A DNA stretch of 17,617 bases from Roseovarius sp. UBA6217 (GCA_002421985.1 DISF01000003.1:1-17617); one strand, 5' to 3'; shown: positions 1 through 6,463, numbered from the stretch's first letter. Notes: generated by a model from the letters alone, not told the origin. Translations and numbers: made by a program.

Positions 1-2
1 TC

Positions 3-44
3 GACAATGCGGGTCTGAAAGGGCTACTGGCAAAAAACTTCTGA
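3..44 (+). CDS. IS3-family transposase OrfA, C-terminal 13 residues only
   Basis: Reading from base 3, the frame gives DNAGLKGLLAKNF and then TGA at 42-44. This is the usual tail of IS3 OrfA proteins, the DNA-binding subunit, where a leucine-rich segment ends just as orfB begins. Only the last 13 residues lie in the window, so the helix-turn-helix is not visible. The stop lies inside the orfB reading frame, as expected if the active transposase is an OrfAB fusion made by frameshifting. Confidence 0.7.
   Translation, partial: DNAGLKGLLAKNF
32..38 (+). promoter_or_regulatory. Programmed -1 ribosomal frameshift heptamer (A AAA AAC)
   Basis: The OrfA frame reads GCA AAA AAC TTC TGA, so bases 32-38 form the slippery heptamer A AAA AAC in the correct phase. 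A -1 slip re-reads base 38 and continues CTT CTG ACG CCT, entering the orfB frame and giving LLTPARRRDAV before the VRKLMEDHRF segment. This matches the established IS3 mechanism for making OrfAB. A downstream stimulatory structure was not established. Confidence 0.7.
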
Positions 45-939
45 CGCCTGCACGCCGCCGGGATGCCGTGAGGAAGCTGATGGAAGATCATCGGTTCACG
101 GAGCGGCGGGCGTGCAGGCTGGTCGGGATTTCGCGGTCGAGCTTGACCTATCAAGCCCGGCCGGACCGCCACGCGCGGCTGAGGGAACGCCTGATCACCC
201 TGTCAGGCAAGCATCGGAGGTATGGCTATCGCATGCTGCACGCCAAGCTGGTCCGCGAGGGCTTCAGGGTGAACGTCAAGGTCGTCGAGCGCATCTACCG
301 CGACGAACGGCTGTGGCTGCGCCGGACAAAGCGCAAGAAGATCCCGCGCGAAGGGCGTGAGGGGGCCTGGTGCCCGATTGCGCCCAACCAGCGCTGGTCG
401 CTCGACTTCACCAGCGACGCGCTGGCCAATGGCCGCAAGTTCCGCACCGCCAACCTCAAGGACGACTGCACGCGCGAATGCCCGGCCATCGAGGTGGATT
501 TCTCGTTGCCGGGCGAGCGGGTGGTCGAGATGCTGGAACGCGTGGCCCGTGAACGGGGATATCCTGATATCCTGGTCGTCGATAACGGCCCGGAACTGCG
601 GGGGCGGGCGCTTGATCGATGGGCCGATGATCACGGCGTGCAGCTCTATTTCATCGACCCCGGCAAGCCGACGCGAGACACGCCTATATCGAAAGCTTCA
701 ACGGGCGATACCGTGAAGAATGCCTGAACCAGCACTGGTTCACCAGCTTGCGCGAAGCCCGAGAAATCATCGAGGAATGGAGGATCGACTACAACACAGA
801 GCGCCCGCACGAGCCACTGAAGTATCAAACCCCGGAGGAGTTCGCAGCAGCGAGGCCCTTCGACAAAACGCAATGGGCGCAGCCGCTTGAGCGACCTGAT
901 GGCTCCGCGCCCGCGCCCATTGCTCACGCCGCCGAATGA
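38..939 (+). pseudogene. IS3-family transposase OrfB, frameshifted near 676-682
   Basis: OrfB is the catalytic DDE subunit of IS3 transposases. Counted from the GTG at 68, an HTH_21-like segment (RRACRLVGISRSS) lies at about residues 13-25. The integrase core shows the first Asp in WSLDFTS (residue 113) and the second in VVDNGPELRG (residue 172). The third catalytic residue, in YIESFNG, is reached only in another frame. At about 676-682 the frame moves by one base: the text reads ACG CGA GAC AC GCC TAT, and one extra A would restore the family pattern DNAYIESFNG. In the shifted frame translation continues through EEWRIDYNTERPHEPL to a TGA at 937-939, giving the usual C-terminus. As written the first frame ends at 727. 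The break is either a real mutation or a sequencing error. Confidence 0.85.
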
Positions 940-979
940 TGGCACACAAAAGGAGAACAGACGCGACTTGCGAGTGGCC

Positions 980-999
980 CTGAAAATAGGGGCAGGTCA
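980..999 (-). repeat. Putative right inverted repeat of the IS3-family element
   Basis: Forty bases after the orfB stop the sequence CTGAAAATAGGGGCAGGTCA ends in CA. Read on the other strand it starts TGACCTGCCCC, and IS3-family ends normally run TG...CA. The matching left end is outside the window, so the boundary at 999 is inferred. Confidence 0.55.
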
Positions 1000-1172
1000 T
1001 GCGGGCCTCATCCTCGCGATGCAGGCACAGCTCCATGCGGGCATCCATCTTGCCGGGCGTGACGGTGGCGGGGGGGCATGGCGAACATGTGGCTTCTTCT
1101 ATGCGCCATATGCACGGTTAAACGCCGTACATGTCAGGATTTTCGAATGGTATGGTGTCCGTCTTGAATGTT
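1000..1172. other. Junction DNA between the IS3 right end and the RES toxin gene; possible gene fragment on minus strand
   Basis: No complete gene is present. On the minus strand, from about 1082 down to 1000, a frame reads ATVTPGKMDARMELCLHRED and then runs into the IS end. This could be the interior of a gene cut by the IS3 insertion, but I do not recognise the family. A run of 7 G occurs near 1071-1077. The rest is the downstream flank of the RES toxin gene. Confidence 0.3.
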
Positions 1173-1670
1173 TCAGGGCTGTAGACGTGGATCCAGAGCA
1201 AAGCGTTCTTGGGTAATATCGTCATAGTCAGCCTCTGGTTTTGTCGCATCGAAAATCAGGTTCCAGCTATTTCGCGACACGGCACTGGGGATCAGGATGA
1301 ACCGGTGGTCCCTGAGAAGGGCATTCCCGTATTGCTGCTGGTTCCTGTTCGGGGTGCAGGGGAATAACCAATTCGGGTTGGGCACGTCATCCGGCCGGAC
1401 GATATGGATATCCGCCGGGTCTATGATGCGGCCAGAGGTCAGAACATGGGGCTGCGTATCAAGCACACGAAACCCCTTATGCACGGCGACCTCCAGCGTC
1501 GCGGTGGCCGGATCGAGCGACGCATAGATCGCCCGCGTCCCGGGCGCGTTCCACCTGCCGCCGACGCGAAAGCTTCCCTCTCCGGTATTCCAGGTCGCGG
1601 CGTGCCGTTCCGCGTCCAGCCGCCAGAAGCGGATCTCTCCGCCCCCAAGCGGCGGAGGCAGCGGCGTCAT
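1173..1670 (-). CDS. RES-domain toxin of a type II toxin-antitoxin pair
   Basis: This 165-residue protein carries the RES domain, named for its conserved Arg-Glu-Ser residues. Family members (Res, MbcT, ParT) consume NAD+ or ADP-ribosylate a host enzyme and so arrest growth when the antitoxin is lost. Visible signatures are RFWRL (residues 14-18), GSFRVGGRWNAPGTRAIYAS (32-51) and ATATLEVAVH (56-65). These hold the conserved Arg, Tyr and Glu, with Glu at residue 60. The length is normal for the family. The start chosen is the ATG whose first bases overlap the antitoxin stop as ATGA, so the two genes are probably translationally coupled. An upstream extension in the same frame is only the shadow of the antitoxin gene. 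Whether NAD+ is the actual target here is inferred from the family. Confidence 0.9.
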   Translation of the reverse strand: MTPLPPPLGGGEIRFWRLDAERHAATWNTGEGSFRVGGRWNAPGTRAIYASLDPATATLEVAVHKGFRVLDTQPHVLTSGRIIDPADIHIVRPDDVPNPNWLFPCTPNRNQQQYGNALLRDHRFILIPSAVSRNSWNLIFDATKPEADYDDITQERFALDPRLQP

Positions 1671-2137
1671 ACATAGATCCCGTATTCGATCCGCGTCAGA
1701 TAATCCTCGACGGCCTCCACCCCGACGGCCGTGCTGAGCAGATCGATGGGCCGACGCTGATCCAGACCGATCGCGGGCGCGTTCAACCATGCCTCCGCCT
1801 CTGCCTTTGAGCCGAAAATCTCGGAAGCGCGGCCAAGAATCTCGGCGAATTTCCATGTCCGGTTGCTCTGGTCAACGCTCAGCACGGCGTCCGGTGCATC
1901 CTTCTTGCGACGCTGAAGCGTTCTGACGCTGATCCCGATCGCCTTTTCCAGAACGGCATCTGTGGCCAGAAAGGCAACCTGAGACGTAAGGTGCAGCAGG
2001 GCAGCCGAGGGCAGGCCCAACATCAGAATATCGTGCGCCTCGAGGTTATTGCGCACCGGCTTGCGAATGGTGTCCCGTCCGCCAAGCAGGGCGTAGGTGC
2101 GAGCGATGTCGTGTTCGGCTGATACTGCTTGGGCCAT
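1667..2137 (-). CDS. Xre/MbcA/ParS-type antitoxin partner of the RES toxin
   Basis: This 156-residue antitoxin has the two-part build of the Xre-RES antitoxins. A central helical DNA-binding segment (LATDAVLEKAIGISVRTLQR, residues about 57-76) is followed by a C-terminal toxin-binding domain of the ParS/DUF2384 type (SKAEAEAWLNAPAIGLDQRR at 100-119, then DLLSTAVGVEAVEDYLTRIEYG). In characterised relatives the C-terminus plugs the toxin active site. The ATG at 2137 was chosen because CGGAGG lies 6 bases upstream; the frame stays open further upstream, but that stretch contains the promoter dyad. It comes first in the operon, and its stop overlaps the toxin start by four bases. Autorepression through the dyad at 2151-2185 is likely. 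Confidence 0.88.
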   Translation of the reverse strand: MAQAVSAEHDIARTYALLGGRDTIRKPVRNNLEAHDILMLGLPSAALLHLTSQVAFLATDAVLEKAIGISVRTLQRRKKDAPDAVLSVDQSNRTWKFAEILGRASEIFGSKAEAEAWLNAPAIGLDQRRPIDLLSTAVGVEAVEDYLTRIEYGIYV

Positions 2138-2150
2138 ACGATCCTCCGAT

Positions 2151-2197
2151 GCGTCACATGTCGCTATGAATATGACACGTGACGTTCGCAAATTCAA
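2151..2197 (-). promoter_or_regulatory. Toxin-antitoxin operon promoter with overlapping operator dyad
   Basis: Two 12-base arms, GCGTCACATGTC (2151-2162) and GACACGTGACGT (2174-2185), form an inverted repeat with two mismatches and an 11-base spacer. On the minus strand a -35-like TTGAAT (2192-2197) lies 17 bases from a -10-like CATATT (2169-2174), each 4 of 6 to consensus. The dyad covers the -10 and ends 13 bases before the antitoxin ATG. This arrangement is expected for an autoregulated antitoxin; protein binding is inferred. Confidence 0.6.
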
Positions 2198-2359
2198 GGT
2201 CGGCCACATCGAATGGCCGCCTTCCACGGCTGACGAAGACAGTCATGCCGTTCTCGCAACGCTCTGCGACCCTGTTGCTCCAGGGGTTACCTACGTCGGT
2301 GCGGGGACATCTGGAAATTCCGGGAGGATCCTTCATGGAGGGATTTTCACGCGTGCTCA

Positions 2360-2376
2360 GAGCCCGATTTGAAACT
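2360..2376 (+). repeat. Left terminal inverted repeat of the IS5-family element
   Basis: GAGCCCGATTTGAAACT pairs with the reverse complement of 3274-3290 at 13 of 17 positions. It lies 60 bases upstream of the transposase start, so it probably also overlaps the transposase promoter. Confidence 0.7.
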
Positions 2377-2436
2377 GATTGAGTGAATTCAGCAGGTTGT
2401 GATTCTGTTCGGTTACAAAGCTGAACGGAGATCACG

Positions 2437-3261
2437 ATGGCCTGGACCGAACTCACCCGACGCCAACATGCCCGATCGGGCAAGAGATACGCAAGCGATT
2501 TGACTGACGCGGAATGGGCGCTGATCGCGCCTTTGATGCCGCCTATCAAGACAACGGGCCGGCCTCGCACGACGCGGTTGCGCGATGTGTTCGACGCGAT
2601 CCTCTACATCGCGACGACCGGTTGCCAGTGGCGGATGTTGCCCAATGACTTTCCGCCGGTCTCGACGGTGCGGGGCTATTTCTACGCCTGGCGCGATGAC
2701 GGTCTGCTGGATGAGATGAACCGCAAGCTGGTCGAGGCCGCGCGTCTGGCCGAGGGTCGCAAAGCTCAGCCGACGGCAGGCATCATCGACTCCCAAAGCG
2801 TAAAAACGACTGAAAGCGGCGGGGTTAGAGGGTATGACGCGGGCAAAAGGATCAAGGGGCGCAAACGCCATATCGTGACCGACACGGTGGGATTGCTGGT
2901 GGGGCTCGAGGTCCACAGCGCCGGGATTCAGGATCGTGACGGGGCGCCGGACGTGCTCAAAGCCGTCGCCGCCCGCTATCCGATGCTGCGCCACATCTTT
3001 GCCGATGGGGGCTATGCCGGCCCGAAACTGTGCGAGGCATTGAAAGCCATCGGGCGCTGGACCGTGCAGATCGTCAAGCGTTCCGATACGGCGCAAGGTT
3101 TCGAGGTTCTGCCCCGCCGATGGGTCGTGGAACGCACCCTTGCCTGGCTGGGGCGATGCCGCCGCCTGTCAAAGGATTGGGAGAAATCCATCGCCAGCGC
3201 AGAGGCCCGGGTGCTCATCGCCCACATTCGACGGGTCACACGTCATCTTGCAAGGGCTTGA
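2437..3261 (+). CDS. IS5-family transposase, full length
   Basis: This 274-residue DDE transposase catalyses cut-and-paste movement of its own element. The N-terminal DUF4096-like segment (SDLTDAEWALIAPLMPP, 20-36, then TGCQWRMLPNDFPP, 61-74) is typical of IS5 relatives. The DDE core shows Asp118 in GIIDSQSVK, Asp190 in FADGGYAG, and Glu232 in VVERTLAWLGRCRRLSKDWE. The last of these is the R/K-rich Glu box characteristic of IS4/IS5-type enzymes. A segment VKTTESGGVRGYDAGKRIKG (122-141) is also standard. It reads in one frame, unlike relatives that need a -1 shift. No missing catalytic residue was noticed. Confidence 0.95.
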   Translation: MAWTELTRRQHARSGKRYASDLTDAEWALIAPLMPPIKTTGRPRTTRLRDVFDAILYIATTGCQWRMLPNDFPPVSTVRGYFYAWRDDGLLDEMNRKLVEAARLAEGRKAQPTAGIIDSQSVKTTESGGVRGYDAGKRIKGRKRHIVTDTVGLLVGLEVHSAGIQDRDGAPDVLKAVAARYPMLRHIFADGGYAGPKLCEALKAIGRWTVQIVKRSDTAQGFEVLPRRWVVERTLAWLGRCRRLSKDWEKSIASAEARVLIAHIRRVTRHLARA

Positions 3262-3273
3262 AAATGATCGGGT

Positions 3274-3290
3274 AGTTTTGAATCAGACTC
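3274..3290 (-). repeat. Right terminal inverted repeat of the IS5-family element
   Basis: Read on the minus strand this starts GAGTCTGATTCAAAACT and matches the left end at 13 of 17 bases. It begins 13 bases after the transposase stop. The adjoining TTAG on the right contrasts with CTCAG context on the left. Confidence 0.7.
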
Positions 3291-3351
3291 TTAGAGGCTA
3301 AATGCCGAATCTCGGGGGCGTGGAGATGATCCCGAATTGCGCTGTCACAGT

Positions 3352-3807
3352 TCAGGCGCAGGGGCTGCGGGCGGCGATCTCGTCCAGTGCCTCGCAGGCG
3401 GCCTCGAGCGTGAGCAGGATCGAGGCGTGGCGATTCTTGTAGTCGCGCGCGGGCCGCAGCACCTCGAGCCCGTCAAAGGGCGCGGGCGGGGTGGGCCCGC
3501 CCTCCTTGAGCATGGCGCGCAGCGCATCGCGCGCGGCGGTGATCTCGTCTCGGGTGCAGCCGACGATATTGGCCCCCACCACGCTGGCCGCGGCCTGACC
3601 AAGGGCGCAGGCCTTGACCTCGGCCGCGTAGTCGCTCACCCGGTCGCCGTCGCAACACAGGTCGACCGTCACCGTCGAGCCGCAAAGCGGTGCGCGGCGG
3701 CGCACGCTGGCCTGCGGGTTTGCCAGCCGCCCGTAGCGCGGAATATCCGCCGCGAGTGCGAGGATACGCCCTGAATAAAGCTTGATAAGGTCGGTCTCGC
3801 CGCTCAT
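3352..3807 (-). CDS. IscU/NifU-like iron-sulfur cluster assembly scaffold homologue (non-canonical)
   Basis: The protein has 151 residues and the fold signatures of the NifU N-terminal/SufU/IscU family, which assembles Fe-S clusters on three cysteines and passes them to apoproteins. Cys42 (APLCGSTVTV) and Cys67 (EVKACALGQAAASVVG) match the first two IscU ligands. The third is absent: where IscU has KIHCSIL this protein has NRHASIL, so His127 is kept but Cys is Ala128. The Asp following the first Cys in IscU (CGD) is Ser44. The start has a GGGAAA ribosome site. It is transcribed away from hisI across a 66-base gap, and its 3' end lies 61 bases from the IS5 element. Similar degenerate scaffolds beside hisI are, from memory, common in Rhodobacteraceae, so this is probably a stable family rather than decay. 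Confidence 0.82.
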   Translation of the reverse strand: MSGETDLIKLYSGRILALAADIPRYGRLANPQASVRRRAPLCGSTVTVDLCCDGDRVSDYAAEVKACALGQAAASVVGANIVGCTRDEITAARDALRAMLKEGGPTPPAPFDGLEVLRPARDYKNRHASILLTLEAACEALDEIAARSPCA

Positions 3808-3873
3808 GGCTTTCCCTTTGTGCCGCTGCCCCATAAATAGGCGGCTGAGCCACAGATGCAAAAGGATTTTGCC
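3808..3873. promoter_or_regulatory. Divergent intergenic region between the scaffold gene and hisI
   Basis: Sixty-six bases must hold the starts of both transcripts. The AT-rich core CCATAAATA at 3831-3839 could supply -10 sequence in either direction. On the minus strand TTGCAT, 16 bases, then TATTTA is a weak promoter match. The AAGGA at about 3862-3866 serves hisI. No dyad was noticed. Confidence 0.35.
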
Positions 3874-4236
3874 ATGCAATTCGATCCCGCGACGCTGCGC
3901 TATGATGCCAATGGCCTGATCCCCGCGATCGCGCAGGATCACGAAACCGGCGAGGTCTTGATGCTGGCCTGGATGACTGCCGAGGCCGTGGCGCGCACGC
4001 TTCATACGGGGCGCGTGACCTATTGGAGCCGGTCGCGGCAAGCGTTCTGGGTCAAGGGCGAGACCTCGGGCCATGTGCAGGAGCTGGTCGAGATGCGGGT
4101 GGATTGCGACCGCGATTGCCTGCTGGTGCAGGTGCGCCAGACCGGGCCCGCCTGTCACACCAACCGGCGGTCATGTTTCTATACCGCGTTGCGCGACGGC
4201 GAGGAGATCGAGATCATCGCACCGATGGCGGACTGA
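3874..4236 (+). CDS. hisI: Phosphoribosyl-AMP cyclohydrolase
   Basis: HisI opens the adenine ring of phosphoribosyl-AMP in the third step of histidine biosynthesis, in the cytoplasm. The 120-residue protein is the single-domain form without a fused HisE. Zinc and magnesium motifs are intact: DCDRD at 77-81 supplies Asp ligands and Cys78, and GPACHTNRRSCF (91-102) supplies Cys94 and Cys101. WMTAEAV (33-39) and the WSRSRQAFWVKGETSGH stretch (51-67) are also family hallmarks. An ATG 18 bases upstream at 3856 is in frame, but the one at 3874 has AAGGA seven bases before it and gives the usual MQFDPATL start. It stands alone, not within a his operon, and faces gluQRS tail to tail with a 22-base gap. 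Confidence 0.95.
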   Translation: MQFDPATLRYDANGLIPAIAQDHETGEVLMLAWMTAEAVARTLHTGRVTYWSRSRQAFWVKGETSGHVQELVEMRVDCDRDCLLVQVRQTGPACHTNRRSCFYTALRDGEEIEIIAPMAD

Positions 4237-4254
4237 GTATTTATGGCAAGATGA
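4237..4254 (+). repeat. GTATTT-type intergenic motif, copy 1
   Basis: GTATTTATGGCAAGATGA begins directly after the hisI stop and fills most of the gap to gluQRS. A diverged relative, GTATTTGCACCAGGAAGG, follows the mmsA terminator at 17095. I recall similar GTATTT-n4-CAAGATGA strings as frequent gene-end sequences in Rhodobacteraceae; that is memory, not a search. No function is claimed. Confidence 0.4.
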
Positions 4255-4258
4255 CGCA

Positions 4259-5092
4259 TCAAAGCCCGACCATTGCGCGGATATCGCGCGGGCTTGCGCC
4301 CTCGGCGCGGTATGTGGCGATGGCGCGGGCGTCGTCGCGCTTGGCAAGGCGGCGGCCGCCCTCGTCGCGGATCAGCCGGTGGTGGTGATAGGCCGGGGTG
4401 GCCAGGCCGAGCAGGCGTTGCAAGAGAACGTGGATCTGCGTGGCGTCGGCGAGATCCGCGCCACGGATGACATGGGTGACGTGCTGATCGGCATCGTCGA
4501 GCACCACCGCGAGGTGATAGGCCGCGCCCATGTCGCGGCGGGCAAGTACCACGTCGCCGACAGTGCGGGGCAAGTCTTGCGGTGCGATGGTTTCGGATTT
4601 CTCTTTATATATCAGTGGCGTGGAGAGCGTTTTGCAGGCGCGTGCCATGTCGAGGCGCAGCACCGCATCCTCGGGCATCGCGCCGGTGGGTGGCGTGGCG
4701 GGGCGGCAGGTGCCGGGATAGATCACCCCGTCGGGCCCTTGCAGCGGCGCACCCTCCTGCGGCGCGGAGGCGGCGGCGCGGATATCGGCGCGGTTGCATG
4801 AGCATTGATAGAGAAGCCCTTGATCCCAGAGGTTTTTCAAGGCTCCGCGATAGCGCGGCAGGCGTGTCGATTGGCGCATCACAGGGCGGGGCCAGTCGAG
4901 GCCGAGCCAACAAAGATCGTCGAAAATCTGCGCCTCCCACTGAGGGCGGCAGCGGCTCTGATCCAGATCGTCGATCCGCAGAAGGAACGTGCCCCCCTCG
5001 CTGCGCGCCCTGTCATGGGCCAGCATCGCCGAGAAGGCATGGCCCAGGTGCAGCGGCCCCGTGGGCGAAGGCGCGAAACGGGTTATGAACAT
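4259..5092 (-). CDS. gluQ: Glutamyl-Q tRNA(Asp) synthetase
   Basis: GluQRS is a truncated glutamyl-tRNA synthetase paralogue that activates glutamate and attaches it to queuosine-34 of tRNA(Asp) rather than to the tRNA end. The 277-residue length lacks the anticodon-binding domain, as expected. Seen are RFAPSPTGPLHLGHA with the HIGH-type box HLGH (15-18), RIDDLDQSR (39-47), and a zinc site made of Cys97, Cys99, Tyr125 and Cys129 (CSC...YPGTC). The KMSKS-like loop reads RLAKRD near residue 249. It lies 12 bases behind the trmFO stop on the same strand, so the two tRNA-modification genes are likely cotranscribed. The symbol gluQ is used for yadB-type genes. Confidence 0.93.
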   Translation of the reverse strand: MFITRFAPSPTGPLHLGHAFSAMLAHDRARSEGGTFLLRIDDLDQSRCRPQWEAQIFDDLCWLGLDWPRPVMRQSTRLPRYRGALKNLWDQGLLYQCSCNRADIRAAASAPQEGAPLQGPDGVIYPGTCRPATPPTGAMPEDAVLRLDMARACKTLSTPLIYKEKSETIAPQDLPRTVGDVVLARRDMGAAYHLAVVLDDADQHVTHVIRGADLADATQIHVLLQRLLGLATPAYHHHRLIRDEGGRRLAKRDDARAIATYRAEGASPRDIRAMVGL

Positions 5093-5104
5093 CTTGTCAA
5101 TGGG

Positions 5105-6463
5105 TTACGAGGCAAGGCTCATGTCCTGCGCTGCAAGCCATCCGGCCCACGCGGCCTTGGCGCGGTCGGTATAGGCCTTGTAGCGATGCACGCGCCCGCG
5201 CCGCCCGCCCTTGAGCCCATCCACGGGACGGAAAAGGCCGAAATTGACGTTCATCGGCTGAAAGGTTTTGGCCTCGGCGCCGCCGGTGATATGATGCACA
5301 AGCGCGCCCATCGCGCTGTCGGCGGGAACCGGCGGCAGGCTTTGCCCGAGAATGTCGGCGGCGGCGAAACGGCCCGCGACAAGCCCCATCGCGGCGGATT
5401 CCACATAACCCTCGACGCCGGTGATCTGCCCGGCAAAGCGGATTTGGGGCCGCGCACGCAGGCGCAGGCGGTCATCCAGCAGCGTGGGCGAATTCAGGAA
5501 CGTGTTTCGGTGGATGCCGCCGAGACGAGCGAAGCGGGCGTTCTCCAGCCCCGGAATCATCCGAAAAACAGTGGTTTGCGCACCATACTTCATCTTGGTC
5601 TGAAAGCCCACGATATTGTAGAGCGTGCCGAGCGCATTATCGCGGCGCAATTGCACCACGGCGTGGGGCTTGATCTCGGGCGCGTGCGGATTGGTCAGGC
5701 CCACCGGCTTCATCGGGCCGTGGCGCAGCGTCTCGCGCCCGCGTTCGGCCATGACCTCGATGGGCAGGCAGCCGTCGAAATAGCTTGCCGTTTCGCCCTC
5801 ATGGAATTCGGTTTTCTCTGCCGCCAGCAGCGCGTCGATGAACGCCTCGTAAGTATCTCGGTCCATGGGACAATTTATATAGGCGGTGCGCTCTTCCTCG
5901 GTCTCGCCCTTGTCATAGCGCGACTGCATCCATGCGCGCGACAAGTCGATACTGTCGTAATGCACGATGGGGGCGATGGCGTCGAAAAAGGCCAGCGCGT
6001 CGCGCCCGGTTTCGCGAGCGATGGCCGCGCCGAGGCCCTGCGATGTCAGCGGGCCGGTGGCGATGATCCAGTGGCCATTCTCGGGAAGTTCCGTTATTTC
6101 AGTTTGTTGCACGGTGATCTTCGGGTGGTGCATAAGGTGTTCGGTCACCGATCTGGCAAAGGCATCGCGATCCACCGCGAGCGCGCCGCCTGCGGGCAGG
6201 CGGTGGCGGTCGGCCGTCTCCATGATGATCCCGCCCGCCGCGCGCATTTCCCAATGAAGCAGGCCGACGGCGTTCTGCTCGTCATCATCAGAGCGAAAGG
6301 AATTGGAGCAGACCATCTCGGCCAGATCGCCCGTGCGATGCGCGAAGGTCTTGATATTGGGGCGCATTTCGTGGATCACCACATCCACACCCATGCGGGC
6401 GGCCTGCCATGCGGCCTCCGCCCCGGCCATGCCGCCGCCGACGATATGAAGCGGGCCGCTCAT
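5105..6463 (-). CDS. trmFO: tRNA (uracil-5-)-methyltransferase TrmFO, folate- and FAD-dependent
   Basis: TrmFO makes ribothymidine at position 54 of the tRNA T-loop using methylenetetrahydrofolate and FAD. The 452-residue protein begins with an FAD-binding Rossmann motif, HIVGGGMAGAEAAWQAARMG (6-25). Next comes EMVCSNSFRSDD with Cys52 and ASYFDGCLPIEVMAERG with Cys232. These correspond to the two cysteines (53 and 226) used by the Bacillus subtilis enzyme. Further family blocks are NAVGLLHWEMR, YIESAAMGL-like GYVESAAMGLVAG, and the C-terminal NVNFGLFRP. The ATG overlaps the stop of the enoyl-CoA hydratase-like gene as ATGA, so translation is probably coupled to it. gluQRS follows. Confidence 0.96.
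   Translation of the reverse strand: MSGPLHIVGGGMAGAEAAWQAARMGVDVVIHEMRPNIKTFAHRTGDLAEMVCSNSFRSDDDEQNAVGLLHWEMRAAGGIIMETADRHRLPAGGALAVDRDAFARSVTEHLMHHPKITVQQTEITELPENGHWIIATGPLTSQGLGAAIARETGRDALAFFDAIAPIVHYDSIDLSRAWMQSRYDKGETEEERTAYINCPMDRDTYEAFIDALLAAEKTEFHEGETASYFDGCLPIEVMAERGRETLRHGPMKPVGLTNPHAPEIKPHAVVQLRRDNALGTLYNIVGFQTKMKYGAQTTVFRMIPGLENARFARLGGIHRNTFLNSPTLLDDRLRLRARPQIRFAGQITGVEGYVESAAMGLVAGRFAAADILGQSLPPVPADSAMGALVHHITGGAEAKTFQPMNVNFGLFRPVDGLKGGRRGRVHRYKAYTDRAKAAWAGWLAAQDMSLAS

Larger units (their letters stand above)
1..999 (+). mobile_element. IS3-family insertion sequence, right part (left end outside window)
   Basis: The window begins within the end of the IS3 orfA and runs through orfB to a right end at 999. 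The layout is the normal IS3 one: orfA in one frame, orfB in the -1 frame, an A-rich slip site at the junction, and a terminus ending in CA. The transposase resembles the group whose orfB carries an HTH_21 segment followed by an rve integrase core. The left inverted repeat and any target duplication cannot be seen, so the exact limits are inferred. Because orfB carries a frameshift this copy is probably not autonomous. Confidence 0.85.
2360..3290 (+). mobile_element. Complete IS5-family insertion sequence (about 931 bp)
   Basis: The element runs from GAGCCCGATTTGAAACT (2360-2376) to the inverted counterpart ending AATCAGACTC at 3290, with 13 of 17 positions matching. It carries one full-length transposase gene. 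Both ends sit in a CTNAG context (CTCAG on the left, CTTAG on the right). This fits the TNA target preference reported for part of the IS5 family, but the flanking triplets TCA and TTA differ, so a clean target duplication is not seen. Intact ends and gene suggest a recent or still active copy. Confidence 0.85.

Noticed and set aside
203..634. A 143-codon minus-strand frame inside the IS3 orfB
   Set aside because: It is antisense to the integrase core and has no similarity I recognise.
2186..2356. A gene between the toxin-antitoxin promoter and the IS5 element
   Set aside because: Short frames exist on both strands but none has a ribosome site together with a recognisable protein sequence.
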